The notes under the pieces were generated by a model. That model ran no database searches. It was not told the origin of the DNA and saw nothing but the letters and a program-made list of their open reading frames with translations. A stretch of 64,000 nt of DNA. It comes from Plantago major. Taxonomy: Eukaryota > Streptophyta > Magnoliopsida > Lamiales > Plantaginaceae. The stretch covers positions 69,500,217-69,564,216 of the forward strand of contig CM048841.1 in the NCBI GenBank assembly GCA_026545765.1. The letters are read 5' to 3'. The position numbers were made by a program, and so were the translations under genes. This document shows positions 1-10,949 of this stretch, piece after piece; positions within the stretch are counted from its first letter, which is position 1; the number at the start of each line of letters is the position of its first letter.

Positions 1-272
1 GTTCCCCCTCCAAACCCTATTATAGAGGTGTGGACTCTCTCATATCGGATTCTCCCCAGCTCCATCTGGTCTAGTGTTCTTTTGGAAATGATATTCGAGG
101 AACTCCCTGTGTCCACCAAAATTTTGTTCACTCGATAAGTCGCAATGGTTAACGAAATCACCAGCGGAACATCTGGATTATCAATGTCCTCGCCTCCTGC
201 CGTAGGAGGAGGAATCTCGCTATCATCGAAGGATATAGCGTTTGTACCCCGAATCGTTGGAGCAGCGTACGC
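1..272 (-). pseudogene. Ty3-type aspartic protease, N-terminal fragment
   Basis: The minus-strand frame reads through ISFDDSEIP and then ILVDTGSSSNI. The DTGSS motif (about 103-117) is the catalytic aspartate loop of retropepsins, which cut the Gag-Pol polyprotein. The frame differs from that of the upstream gag C-terminal ORF (ending near 158), so there is a frameshift near 270-280. The fragment continues beyond the window, so reverse transcriptase and integrase cannot be judged. Confidence 0.75.
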
Positions 273-1444
273 TCTCTATCGTTGTTCCGAAGATTTTGAG
301 CAGTCCGTTCTCTTGCGTTCCTACTATCACCTCCAGATGGTCCGCCTGCGATGGTGTTGATCACTCCGCTGTATGAAGGGTTCTCCATATCAATGTCATC
401 GCTATATCTGTACGGATGTCCATCCGTGCGAGGCGGATAATGGGCCGACGGAGGTGGCAAAGATAGCGGACGGGGTGGTGGTTCTGTAGCATTATCCTCC
501 CTCCTTCGCTCCGTTCTATCGTGCCTGGAGGGCTCATCCGCATAGATGTGCTCCTTTAGCTTGCCCTCTCTCACCAGGTGTTCAACCTCTGTTTTCAATT
601 AGATACAGTCATCAGTCTCGTGACCACGACACTTGTGGAACTTGCAGTACCCCTTTCCATTCTTATTCTTTCGGTTGTTGTGAGAGGGCTTTGGCCATTG
701 GACATCCAGCTTCTTCTCGATGATAGTCGCCAAGATGTCGGATCTTGGTCTATTGAGACGGGTATAATCCGCGTATCTCCTCGGCGGACTCCTTTCTATG
801 TGGAAGCCTTTATCTCTGTGATCCTTCTTTGGGTCGAACTTCCCCTGGCGTTGCTCTTGTTTCATCGGCTCCTTTCCTTTCTTGGAACCAGCTCTTACTG
901 GAACATTCCTTCGGTACTCCTCTCCGTACATCACTTCTTCACAGATGTCATCTAAATGCTTTTCACTCCTCACTTCCTGACTAGAGAGTTTTCTGCGGAG
1001 TTCTGAGTTGAAAGTATTAGCATACAGGTGACGGACCCGTTCCTTAATACTGTGTGGCTCAACTCGAAGAACTTCCGCATGAAAGCGATCTAGGAAGGTC
1101 CTTAGATCCTCTTGCTCCCGCTGTATAATTTCTGCCAGGTGCTCTACGGTACGCTTTCTCCTTTTTGATTTTCCAAATCGTGCCAAGAACTTGGAAGAAA
1201 GGTCTGCATATGACCTTATCGACTTGTTCGGCAAAGCGGTGTACCAATCCATAGCCGTTCTGAAGAGAGTGGATGAGAATGTAAGAGCTTTCGTATTGTC
1301 GCTTATTCCCTTGGAATCCATCTTGCTGTTGTACCTCGTCAGGTGTCCAACGGGACAAGTATCCCCATAGTAGTATTCCAAGCTCGGAATTACCTGATCC
1401 GAGTTTCTGTTTCTTTCCTTCTCTCTCATGATGTCATCGCACAA
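273..1444 (-). pseudogene. Ty3-type Gag: capsid core and zinc-knuckle region, interrupted by a stop
   Basis: The ORF at 599-1444 (281 codons) has the retrotransposon gag core (about residues 50-150: TAMDWYTALP, FLARFGKSKRRKRTVEHL, LRTFLDRFHAEV) and ends in the knuckle-like motif YCKFHKCRGHETDDC. A stop at 599-601 (TAA where family members usually have a glutamine codon) cuts it. The same frame continues open to 158 with the normal sequel LKTEVEHLVREGKLKEHI and a proline-rich tail. Gag forms the particle and binds the RNA; here the reading frame is broken right after the knuckle. Orientation and order fit the LTR to the right. Confidence 0.85.
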
Positions 1445-2051
1445 GGGATTTGGTGCACTAGTAGTTATCTGCTCGTGGTCTTTTACCAGGCGTCCGAGAT
1501 TGAATGGGCCTCAAGCCTTCTTTGGCGTAAATCTCGTCAGCAGTCATGATCTCTCCTGTCCTCGGATGAACAGCTACATCTGTGGGGAGTTTATCTATGC
1601 GGACCATGGAGGTTTACGCTACTTGATCTCTGTCTCTCGGAGGTGCTTGTCGCGGAACTCCTGGATGCCTATTATCCCCTTCTTGATACTCTCTCCTTCC
1701 GTTTGGGCTTCCTTCACCCCGAGCTTGAGAGGCAGATGCCCGCCGGTCTAGAAGGTTTTGCAAATCCTCTTGAGGTGGCTGATTCCCTAACCTCTGTTGG
1801 ATCGGACGTTGTCTGTTTCTCGATAATGCAGGCTCTGCTTGAGCAGGACTAGCCACTGGCGGAGTGGCTTGCTTAGGATGGGCATTGTTAGATCCCAGGC
1901 ATCCTTGGATGATCGTGAGCAATCTATCAAACTGGGTCTCACTTAGTCCGAGGTCACCAGTGCGGACAACGCGACCATCGGGCATAGTGACCTGTTGACC
2001 TGTAGTGGGGCCTTGAGCCACGAGAAGCTCCTCACCTTCTCCATGGCTCAT
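1445..2051 (-). pseudogene. Ty3-type Gag, N-terminal region
   Basis: Starting at the ATG at 2051, 250-300 bases inside the LTR on the minus strand, an open stretch of 145 codons rich in Gln, Pro and Arg ends at a stop at 1611-1613. The frame then continues as a family-typical segment (about 1460-1610) containing DVAVHPRTGEIMTADEIYAK to a second stop before the capsid core ORF. A matching segment occurs in the deleted element near 35600, which supports reading this as one gag broken by stops. Function before decay: N-terminal part of the capsid precursor. Confidence 0.7.
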
Positions 2052-2308
2052 GGTATGACATTCTCAGGAACACCTCGGACTCCCCTGTGCGGAGCGTCTC
2101 TTCCTTCATCTGAGGAGGGGCTGGCTGTGCGCCCATCGCTCAGATATCTCCTTCCAGCGTTCCCTCCAGCCAGAGTGGCTCTTCATCCACGGGTGGGCGG
2201 ACGTCCTCGTGGGCGTGGTGGTGGTGTTCCTACGCCTGCAGTACTAGTCCATGCTGTCCGTCTTGTTCTTGCCATCAACTTAACTCAAACACGAAAACTT
2301 TTTGTAAA

Positions 2309-2328
2309 GTTTCCCACAGACGGCGCCA
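2309..2328 (-). promoter_or_regulatory. Primer binding site of the Ty3 element
   Basis: On the minus strand TGGCGCCGTCTGTGGGAAA begins three bases inside the LTR end. An LTR element's tRNA primer anneals at this place. The same site occurs next to the right LTR of the element at 29788-37036. I did not assign the tRNA. Confidence 0.75.
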
Positions 2329-2331
2329 AAA

Positions 2332-3237
2332 TGTTGAGGGTAAAACCTCGAATAATAACTAAACTATTACAAGTAACCTAATCTAGGATCCGCCTCCTAC
2401 TTGAAGTCCGAAGCAAGACTGGTCCGAGCTAGAGTACCTGAAAGGACTAAGTAGGGGGGGGGGGTTAGAATGGGTTACCCGGATTGCATATGTCAGTCCG
2501 GTTAGAGACTTTACTCAAGAGAGAGTTGGAAGCACTCAATGTAATAGTTATGAGGAAGGTTATGAAATCAAGTAGACTTAGGGATTGTTGCTTTGGAATC
2601 GTCCATCCCCCTTAAGGTCTTGGACCTTGTGCTATATTTATAGTTATCGTATCTTATGAGATTGCTCACAAGATGATGCCAAGTGTATGCTTCAGATTTG
2701 GACACCAATGCTACCTTTGGCCCATGGTAGTGAACAGTAATCCAATACTAATCAGTGGGCCTGAGAGGGTAGTTTGGACCTTTCCCTCTGAGAGTACTGT
2801 TCCTCATGTTGGGTCCGTGTAAGTTCCTCGGACAGATCTGTATGCTTGGTTGATCTGGTCTTAGGCAACTCAAGGTGTCCGGACCTAGAGTTCCACGGAA
2901 GTATCTCATTGGTTCTGTTATATACGTTTGGTCTTACTGTGATGATGGCGTCCGAGATTCTCTCGTCTGGTCCGTTTAGCATCTTAGGACTGACAGTTTG
3001 TGGTACTTGGAAGGACCATGTGACCTTTTTTCAGGTTCCGAAGTCATCCATCTAGCTTGGTCGGACCTAGCTGAAATGGCGTGCTGACTTGTAAATACTA
3101 GTTGACCTGAGATGGTTTCCTTTATATCGGACCATTCGAAGGTCGGACTAGCAATGAATAGGCTATCTCAGCCTTGATGCGCTTTAGGAAACGCTCTATG
3201 GCGCCCTTAACGGATTGGATACATGTCCGTATGAACA
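2332..3237 (-). repeat. 5' LTR of the Ty3 element (about 906 bp)
   Basis: The boundaries are TGTTGAGGG at 2332 and GTATGAACA at 3237. They match the ends TGTTGAGGG and GTATCAACA of the LTRs at 29788 and 36381, and the primer site lies directly inside. A TATA-like TATAAATA sits on the minus strand near 2633-2642, the correct orientation for transcription of gag. The outer end rests on comparison with the related LTRs, since the target duplication partner is outside the window. A poly-G run lies near 2453-2464. Confidence 0.75.
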
Positions 3238-3691
3238 GACAGAGCAATAGATCCAGAGCACTTGCTGCGAAAAATAAACACAATCCATGGATGTAAACTA
3301 CTACTCCACAGTGGGTCCAACGCCCTTCTTCGAAACCGAGAACACCTACACAGAGCTCAAAAAGAGCTAGCTTTTCCTCAGAAGCTACCAGTTCTCAAGA
3401 AAACAGAGATTCACTCAACCAAATTATCGCGAACGAGTGCCTCGCACCTCGGACAATCAAGCTAAAGTCGCAAGCGCAGCGGGCTGACCAGCAACAAATC
3501 TGTAATGCCTTAAGTGATCCGGACAGGAACAGACGAACAAGAATAGGTTCGGACAAGATAACACAGTCTGTCCTCGGAAGTCAAAGCTCGGACAGGAAAC
3601 ATGCAGCAGCAAGCCAGAGATTCCAACTGGCGCAACGAAACGCGAACAAAAAATTGCAATTCGAACGGAATAGAGCTGAAGAGTTTCATAA
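3238..3691. other. Non-coding host stretch between two retrotransposons
   Basis: No gene seen. The stretch repeats words such as CGGACAGGAA and is similar in style, in reverse orientation, to the interior of the LARD at 31200-33800. It may be older LARD interior sequence into which the neighbouring elements inserted. Confidence 0.4.
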
Positions 3692-3696
3692 ACTAG

Positions 3697-4246
3697 TGTG
3701 GAGTTTTGTGGTGTTTTCGAATGATTCCAGAAGCACATGGACGAGTTTGCAATTTTCAGAAGTGAGTTTGTTGGTTGTTAACAGAAGTCGGTGTAAAAAC
3801 GTGTTAACAAATGTGTTAAGAGTTATGCGCTTTCTTCTCAGTCGTCAGATGATCTTCAATCTGTTGTGATCGTACGGTTTCTGCTCTCTTGGCCGTTATT
3901 CTTCTTCTTCAAGCTATAAAAGCAGAGACAGAAGTTTGTTTCGTCATCATCATCAAAATTCTCCATAATTCTTCTGATTTGTTTCTCTGAGAGTGAGAGC
4001 AGTTCTTGTAGCTGATGTTGTGAGTATTGTAGAGTGAATTCGAGCTGTAATTCTTTACAATTCTCTGTATCAAAGTTGTGTAGTTGGAAAAACGAGAAGT
4101 TATAAAATCGTTGATTCTCCATGGATGTAGATTGAAGTGATTCAATCGAATCACGTAAAATTCTCTGTGTGTTTATTGTTCAATTACGTTTTGTTATCAT
4201 TGAAGTAGTTGGTTAATTGAGGCATAATTGGATCAAATACTTAACA
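3697..4246 (+). repeat. 5' LTR of the copia element
   Basis: The sequence starts TGTGGAGTTTTGTG and ends ATACTTAACA, and repeats at 14055-14605 with scattered substitutions and lengths of 550 and 551 bp. TATAAA at 3915-3920 is a plausible core promoter for the element. The target duplication lies immediately outside. Confidence 0.93.
3915..3920 (+). promoter_or_regulatory. TATA box in the copia 5' LTR
   Basis: CTATAAAAG lies 218 bases into the LTR and is conserved at the same offset in the 3' LTR (14274-14279). In copia LTRs the TATA box ends U3 and directs the genomic transcript, so transcription would start about 30 bases downstream. Confidence 0.55.
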
Positions 4247-4248
4247 AG

Positions 4249-4266
4249 TGGCGCCATCTGTGGGAA
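4249..4266 (+). promoter_or_regulatory. Primer binding site of the copia element
   Basis: TGGCGCCATCTGTGGGAA starts two bases after the 5' LTR. It is nearly identical to the site of the Ty3 elements in this window, and unlike the TGGTATCAGAGC type (initiator methionine tRNA) usual for plant copia elements. Confidence 0.7.
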
Positions 4267-4293
4267 ATCGGAGTTGTGTTCGATCATCGATTG

Positions 4294-6341
4294 TGTAACG
4301 GCCCGAAAAATTACATTAACTTTTAAAAAGACAAGGGCGTTAGAACAAAGACGAAGAGACAATCTAAACACTTTGAGAAGCTAAAATTCTAACAGTTGAC
4401 TTGCGAAAGTCACTAATTTCAAAAGCAGCGACTAAAATTTTACAAAATTCCAATTAAGTCCCCACTCTCACTCTAGTTGCTGAACGTCTACCTAACTCGG
4501 TAGACCAACTTTCTCGGAATCTACAAGGATGGAAAACAAAAGAGTGTGAGACAAAAATCTCAGTGGCTTTTGTGTGTGACAGTGACAATTAACATATATC
4601 AATAGGAAAAATCATATCGTAAATGCAAAAATAACAATCATAACAATAGCGAATCAATAACAATGCAAATCGTTTGCTGGTCCAGTCTCCTTATAACCCC
4701 AATCCGAGCCCTTATCTCTCCACTCAATCAATCAATATCCACCATGGTAGGGGGTGGTACACTACTACCTTTAAGACCTCAGCGACTTCTGCCTCGCGTC
4801 AAAGAGAAGTAAGCCAGAGCAACCCACAAATATATCGACAGTCACCACTGCCCGAAAATGCAATGAGTATACCCTAACCGAAAACTTGGCCAAAACAATC
4901 AATCAATTGAAACAATATCATATACAATATATATTTATATTTGAGTGGAAGCGATGACAAATCAATTTTGATGCAATGTTTGAAAGTGAATAAGTTGAAA
5001 ACTACTTTGATGCAATACGCATATATAATAATAAAAACAAGTATTTCCTTGGTTTTCGCAAGCGGTTTAAGAACACTCACCGTAGAAAGTTTCTCAACAA
5101 ATCTCGTAATATAGAGTTCCTGAGTAATAAGGGTACCGACCAGTAAGAAACCAATTTAAAAGCAAAACAACTACCCCTTTAACTCTCGTCTAACAAATCA
5201 CGTAACATATAAGGGCAAAACAATTCATGAAACACCAAAAACAATTAATCACATAAACACAACATAGATTAAAGAAAAATAATCACATTGAAGCCAAACT
5301 ACGACAATCGCAAAAGAATAAACCATGTGATAGCATTTAATTATAACAGGAGAATTGGCAATTAATCAAGTGTTTAATCGAAATAGTTTCAGCAATTTAA
5401 GAAACAAAACAAGCTGAAATAAAGAAGAATAATGAGTTCGGTGGGTTTGAACCCCAAACCTCTGCCTTCACAAAATAGTATTCCAACCACTCAGACACAG
5501 CATAATTTGATAACAACCAACCGCATACGAGTTACTGTACAAAGGTTTTATCTAAAGCAGGAACAACAGGACCTCAAGGATAATCACAGTCTTATGACCA
5601 CTCAACCATAACAGGTTTCTGGTAATAGAACTCGCATAACAAAATGTTAGACATATACATCAGTTAATTTCCAAACAGAATACAGGGTATAAGAAGCAAG
5701 AAACAGAGCATACAAATTTACTTGATGAACTTCCCATTCAATAAAGACAGAGCATGCTCAAATTTGCAGAATAGAACACAACCACAACTCAATTTACGCA
5801 GAAAATAACCAACTAAACACAAAATCCCGCCCCCGCAAAACTCTAACTTGCAAACATAATGTAACGAGGAAAACTCACCGAAGGACGAACGCTTAGTTAA
5901 CTACAAGCCTAGAACAACAAGACTATACGATCAAGCCTCCTTTACGGTTCAAGTGAAAAGTGATGACGTAGATGGGTAATATCAAGAGAAGGTGAAACAC
6001 AAAAGAGATGGGAGAAAGCTCAGGTTGTTTTTCTGTCTAAGGTTGCTAGAAGACAACGTAGGTAGGGAAAATATTGATTTGACAGAAGATTTAAGAAGGA
6101 TTAAATAAGAAGGTAGCAGCTTGATGATAGAAGCGTTGTGGTATAGGTTCATAGTTTGTTTTGGAAAAGAAACGTGAGAGTGAAGGAGTCCAAAACAATA
6201 GGAACTCTAACTACTTGGATTAAGAGACTTGACTTGATAATTAAGCAAATAAATAAATACCTAGCACTAATAATACAACTCAAAATTGCAAATTAGAAAA
6301 GGCAGGAAAGCAGATTAATAAAAAATATACGGGGTTTTACA
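4294..6341. mobile_element. Solo LTR (2048 bp) inserted in the copia leader
   Basis: The insert begins TGTAACGGCCC and ends GGGGTTTTACA, giving TGTAA/TTACA ends, and is flanked by the direct repeat GATTG at 4289-4293 and 6342-6346. Removing it rejoins the copia leader directly to the gag start at 6365. It has no ORF of note, no primer site and no second LTR, so it is best read as a solo LTR left by LTR-LTR recombination. The parental element is not in the window. A tRNA-like stretch lies at 5438-5502. Confidence 0.8.
5438..5502 (-). repeat. tRNA-like remnant with A-box and B-box motifs
   Basis: The minus strand shows TGTCTGAGTGGTTGGAA (A-box-like, as in Ser/Leu tRNAs) and, about 30 bases later, GGGGTTCAAACCC (B-box-like). 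There is no foldable acceptor stem with CCA context, so it is not a working tRNA gene. It could be a SINE head or an internal pol III promoter-like piece within the LTR. Confidence 0.4.
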
Positions 6342-6364
6342 GATTGCCTAATTTTCGATTAGCT

Positions 6365-7559
6365 ATGGGTTCAACGAGGTTTGATATCGACAGGTTTACT
6401 GGTTCAAACCATTTTGCTTTATGGAAGATCAAGATGGAAGCTATCTTGATACAACAAGGCGTAGAGATGGCATTGTTGCCTCGCAGTGAAGTTCCGACGA
6501 CGGTTACTGATCATGAGATGAAAATTCTCTCAGGCAAGGCTCGTAGCATAATTATTCTAAGTTTAGGAGATGAACCACTATGAGAAGTTGCTAGAGAGAA
6601 AACTGCTGCAGATGTATGGAAAGCTTGAATCGTTGTATCAAACACGATCATTGGCAAGGAGGTTGTATATGGAATCTCAGCTGTACTCATATAGGATGAA
6701 TCCAGATCGAAATATACTTGAGCAGCTTGCTGCATTCAATAAGACTTTGGATGAATTGGATAGTTTTGAAGACTCAAGACTGCCTGATGAAGACAAGGCC
6801 ATAATTCTACTCAACTCTCTTCCTAAATCTTATGAGAGTATCAGGGATGCTATTGCATTCACAGGTCAAAAGAAAGTCACATTAGAGGAGGTTCAATGTT
6901 TGATCAAGCAAAAGGAGCTGCATAAAGATTCAACCAAAAATGGAGATGTATCTGGTGAAGGTCTCATGGTCAGGAACAACAGTCACAATCCAAAGTTTCA
7001 GCAACAATACCAGAAGAACAAATTCAATAAAGATATGAGGAGTAAGGCGCCAGTTGGTGTTGGTACTGCAAATAGAGAGACAAGAGTTTGTCATCACTGC
7101 AAGAAACAAGGCCATCTTAAGAAGAATTGTTTCTTACTTAAGAGACAAAAAGAAAACAAAGATAGAGGTGGCTCATCTCATGAGTTTGCTGGAAATATTG
7201 AATATGAAGGTGAAGTTCTTAATATCACTGAAGAACAAGCTAGTGATGAGTGGATTCTGGATTCTGGATGCTCTTTCCACATTTGTCCTTACAAGGAATG
7301 GTTCATAAAGATGAATGTTAGCTATGGAGGCACAATGATGCTGGGAAATGACATGATATGCAACATACAAGGTGTTGGTAATATCAAGCTCAAGATGAGT
7401 GATGATTCAGTGAAGCTACTCACTGATGTAAGGTACATACCTGAGCTCAGAAGAAATTTAATTTCTCTTGGTACTTTAGAGAGTAAAGGTTACAAGTTTA
7501 GCTCTGAAAATGGTATGCTCACTGTGTATAATAAGAATGCATCTGCTGTTATGAGTGGC
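6365..7559 (+). pseudogene. Copia Gag and protease, broken by a stop and a frameshift and cut by the hAT insertion
   Basis: The frame starts at ATG 6365 (MGSTRFDIDRFTGSNHFALW), the N-terminus of copia gag. A TGA at 6581-6583 stands where CGA would fit, and a 1-base loss near 6615-6620 moves the frame. The rest (to 7559) has the gag domain, the CCHC knuckle CHHCKKQGHLKKNC (7089-7130) and the protease motif WILDSGCSFHIC with the catalytic Asp-Ser-Gly at 7260-7268. The protein is interrupted at 7560 by the hAT element and resumes at 10950. Confidence 0.9.
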
Positions 7560-7743
7560 ATTAGAAGCAGTGGCGAATCCAAGAACGATTTCTACGGGGG
7601 TCGAAGTGTAACTATTTTTTTCATAATATTCTAGTTGAACACACCAAAAATGGAAAAAAATTGCAAAGCAAAACAAAACAAAACATTAGAATAACATAAT
7701 CCAAAAGTATAGTTAGCTAATATTACAAACAAAATTCCAGAAA

Positions 7744-10090
7744 TTAATTTCTAATTGGTTGTAACTGCATTCGACGCGGTCGCATCTTCTGAAATCGTTG
7801 CAAGATGGCTTCGTCATCAACTGATTTAAAAATGCCCTTCTCTATGTAGCATACCATGCAATCATTCATGAACCGATTTCCCATCTTATTCCGTTGATCT
7901 GTCTTGATAACATTCATAGCTGAAAAAGCTCTTTCAACAGTCGCCGTTGCAACAGGTAATGTCAACACCAAGTTGATAAGCCTATAGATCAAAGGAAACA
8001 CTCCATCCTTCCCACTCTCAACCATTTTTTTTTTGCTAGGCTTCCAATGTTACTAAGGCTACAAAACGCATCATTGTTTCTGACATCATACATATAAGTG
8101 TAGAGTTGATCCTCAAGTACAACTAGATCAACCATAGAAAAATCAGATGGATATAGTTTGGCAAGATTGAGCAACCTAGAATGATCAAATGCCTCAAAAG
8201 AGTGGTTCGGAGAAAGACATGACATGCACAAAAGTAACTCTGAACCCGCCACAGTGAAACGACCATTTATTTCTCCAGCAACAAGATCAATAACTTGGCA
8301 AAATACATCAACACGATAATAATGAAAGTAGGTAATTCTTACCTCCCCAGGCTTCAGTTTCTTTCGAGCAGGAACAAAATCATCTTTGTCTTGCACAACT
8401 ATGGAATGCTTCAAACAAAAATCATCAACTTCTTTCAAGAATGCATCCCATTCATTCTCCCTCAAAAAATGCAATATGTGCTTAACTGCACAAACCAAAG
8501 CCATAGCATTCACAATATCTTGCTCCTTTCGTTGTAATGCTTGTGATAATTCATTAGTGATGCCCAAAATTCTTTTCATCAAATGCATTGTAAACACAAA
8601 TGAATACTCTGTCATTTTATGCCGCATACTCCTTGCCATAGAACGCTGCTCACCAAGACTACTATGAGTTTCAATATTATCTAAAACATCTGAAACTGAA
8701 GACCACATAGTGATAAGACGAATGATTGTAGCATGGTATGAACCCCAATGGGTATCACCGGGGCGTTTGAGAGTAGTTTGTTGATTTTGCCCAGTTCCAC
8801 TAGAAATTTCTCCACTCTCCAACATCTCAAGTGTCTTCACGTGATGTATACGCTTGAGATCATCTAACCTTTTACAAGAAGTAGAAGTGATATTGACAAC
8901 AATATTGGTATAGTTAAAAAATCACCAACATTCAAATTATTCTTCGAAACAGCAACAACCACCAGTTGAAGCTGATGAGCAAAGCAGTGTACAAAGAATG
9001 CAGATGAATTTTCTTCCAATATTATAGACTTCAATCCGTTAAAAGCACCACTCATGTTTCTTGCTCCATCGTATCCCTGTCCCCTCAATTTAGATATAGA
9101 TAACTTATGTTTCGAAAATAGATCATCTATAGCACTTTTCAAAGATTTGGCAGACGTATCACTTACATGTTCAATTCCTATGAGGCCATGTTTGTTCACA
9201 TAACGAAGAACCACTGCCATTTGTTCTTGCACAAAGGAATCCCTAGACTCATCAACTAAAAGAGCATAGAATGAATCACCTATATCCTTGATGATTTCAT
9301 TTGTAGACAGCGCTGAGCAAGCATTCAACATATCCTTCTGTATCTCTGGAGAAGTCATTTGATTATTTCTAGGAGCTTGAGAACCCAAATGATTTTCAAG
9401 TTGCTTATTGATGAATTTATTCCAACCGACAAGTTCAAGAAAATTACCCTTGTTATAAGACTCGTCATGACCACGAAATGCCATACCTTGAGTCAAAAGA
9501 TAACGGACACACAATAAGGTCACCGTCAATCTCACACGATAAGAATCCTGTGATGCAAGATTTTGGTTGGAAAGAATATAAGAGACACTCTGACGCTGAT
9601 TTAGCAAATTTTCACATTTTCGCCTAGCTTCATTGTGGCTGCTATTAGTTTCGCCAACATGATCATCAAAGCGCTGATCAATAGACTTTTTCCAATTTTC
9701 AAACCCCATTGTTACATACACACCTGCACCTGCTTGAGACCCAATTACCTTTTTAAATAGATAACAATTTATACAAAATGCCGATTCTTGTGATACACTA
9801 TACTCCAACCATTTATAATCATCAAAATACTCAGCCTTAAAGCTTCTCATCCATCCCGAAATTTCCTTTTCCTTAAAGTCATGATCTCTAGGTTGACATG
9901 GCCCTTTCAATAAGTATGCCCGACGAACTTCATCTCTAATATTAGGATGATAAGAATCAATCGGAATGCGTTTACCCGGATCAGAAATAATATCAGTTTC
10001 ATTAAACTCCACACGCATCTTTTTAGTTGAAGCATCCAAACTAGAACTAGGAGCAGTTGGAGGCACAACACTTGAGAAGTATCTTCTCAT
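7744..10090 (-). pseudogene. hAT transposase of the TTF-zinc-finger / DUF4371 / C-terminal dimerisation type
   Basis: The ORF at 8864-10090 (408 aa) has the TTF-type zinc finger region (about residues 85-125, SAFCINCYLF) and the DUF4371 catalytic part (LLVDESRDSF, LRGQGYDGARNMSG, FVHCFAHQLQL). The ORF at 7989-8840 continues it with the motif KRPGDTHWGSYHATIIRL. The ORF at 7744-8025 has the hAT dimerisation end (LPVATATVERAFSAMNVIK). Two frameshifts break the chain, one at an A6 run near 8916-8921 and one at a T10 run near 8025-8034. The protein would bind the element ends and catalyse excision and insertion. Apart from the two frame changes it looks nearly full length. Confidence 0.92.
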
Positions 10091-10827
10091 TATACACCTA
10101 CAACAAGAGCAGTATTATCAATCACATTTAAATAGCATAGTTCAATCATGCTCCATATAAAATGAAATAACAATTAATATAGACATAGTTGCACAATAAT
10201 TTAGTCCCATTTGGTAGTTTCTGTCTTTATCCCATAGTTGCAGGGAACATCTATCTTTATCCCACAAGTCATTCAATTTTTTAATTCACTACACAACAAA
10301 ATCATCTACTCCACCTTTATACTAAATCCACACCTTTATAAGAAAAATCAAAGTCACAGCAACAAAATTCATCAACAAAATCATCTACTCCACGTCTCCA
10401 CCTTTCAGCTTTCATCATTCTATTTCTAAACCCATCAGCTTTCATCAACAAAATTGATCACTTTTTTTCTATCAAATTTATAAGAAAATCCATCACATAT
10501 CTCATAAACTACAGGAATCAAAATATAGAAATTAGGGTTGTTCAAATGGTTCTTCTGTGGCCAATCCATACCTTGTAAAAGGAACAAACGGAGGGCCCCA
10601 AATCGGATGAAGAACAGACTGCGGCGGCTTGAGCAACCAATGGTAAACTGAGAAGAGACAGCCAGCAATGGATGATTATTGAACAGACAGCAGCCGAGCA
10701 GAGCAGGAGCAGCGGCTTCTCTTTTTTCTTCCTGAGTTTCGATTTGTTTTTCCAAGGTAGAAATTAAAAATACAACCTAATGCTTTTTCTTTTAGTTTAT
10801 CAGGGGGGGGGGTCAAGGCATGGAATA

Positions 10828-10829
<2 letters not shown>

Positions 10830-10872
<43 letters not shown>
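10830..10872. repeat. (TA)n microsatellite inside the hAT element
   Basis: About 21 TA units lie between the transposase and the right terminal repeat. A poly-G run is just upstream at 10802-10812. Confidence 0.95.
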
Positions 10873-10875
<3 letters not shown>

Positions 10876-10949
10876 ATTAGGGGCTGGGCAGGTTAAGTGG
10901 GGTCAGCTGACCCCACTCGTCCCCATTCAAATCCGCCACTGATTAGAAG

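Larger units (their letters stand above)
1..3237 (-). mobile_element. Ty3/gypsy LTR retrotransposon, 5' part; runs off the left edge
   Basis: Read on the minus strand the order is LTR (3237-2332), primer binding site, gag (about 2051-273) and the start of a retropepsin (about 272-1). This is the normal order for a gag-pol LTR element; the rest of pol and the 3' LTR lie beyond position 1. The coding part holds several stops and frame changes, so this copy is not autonomous. Its LTR ends, primer site and gag match the deleted element at 29788-37036, so the two belong to one family. I did not assign a lineage within Ty3. Confidence 0.85.
7568..10941 (-). mobile_element. hAT-superfamily DNA transposon inserted in the copia element
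   Basis: The terminal inverted repeats are CAGTGGCGAATCC at the left and CAGTGGCGGATTT read inward from the right. The 8-bp duplication ATTAGAAG flanks both sides (7560-7567, 10942-10949). Eight-base duplications and CA(G)..TG ends are hAT hallmarks. The interior encodes a hAT transposase on the minus strand. It splits the copia pol frame between protease and integrase and is therefore younger than the copia insertion. A poly-G run and a (TA)n tract lie near the right end. Confidence 0.95.
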
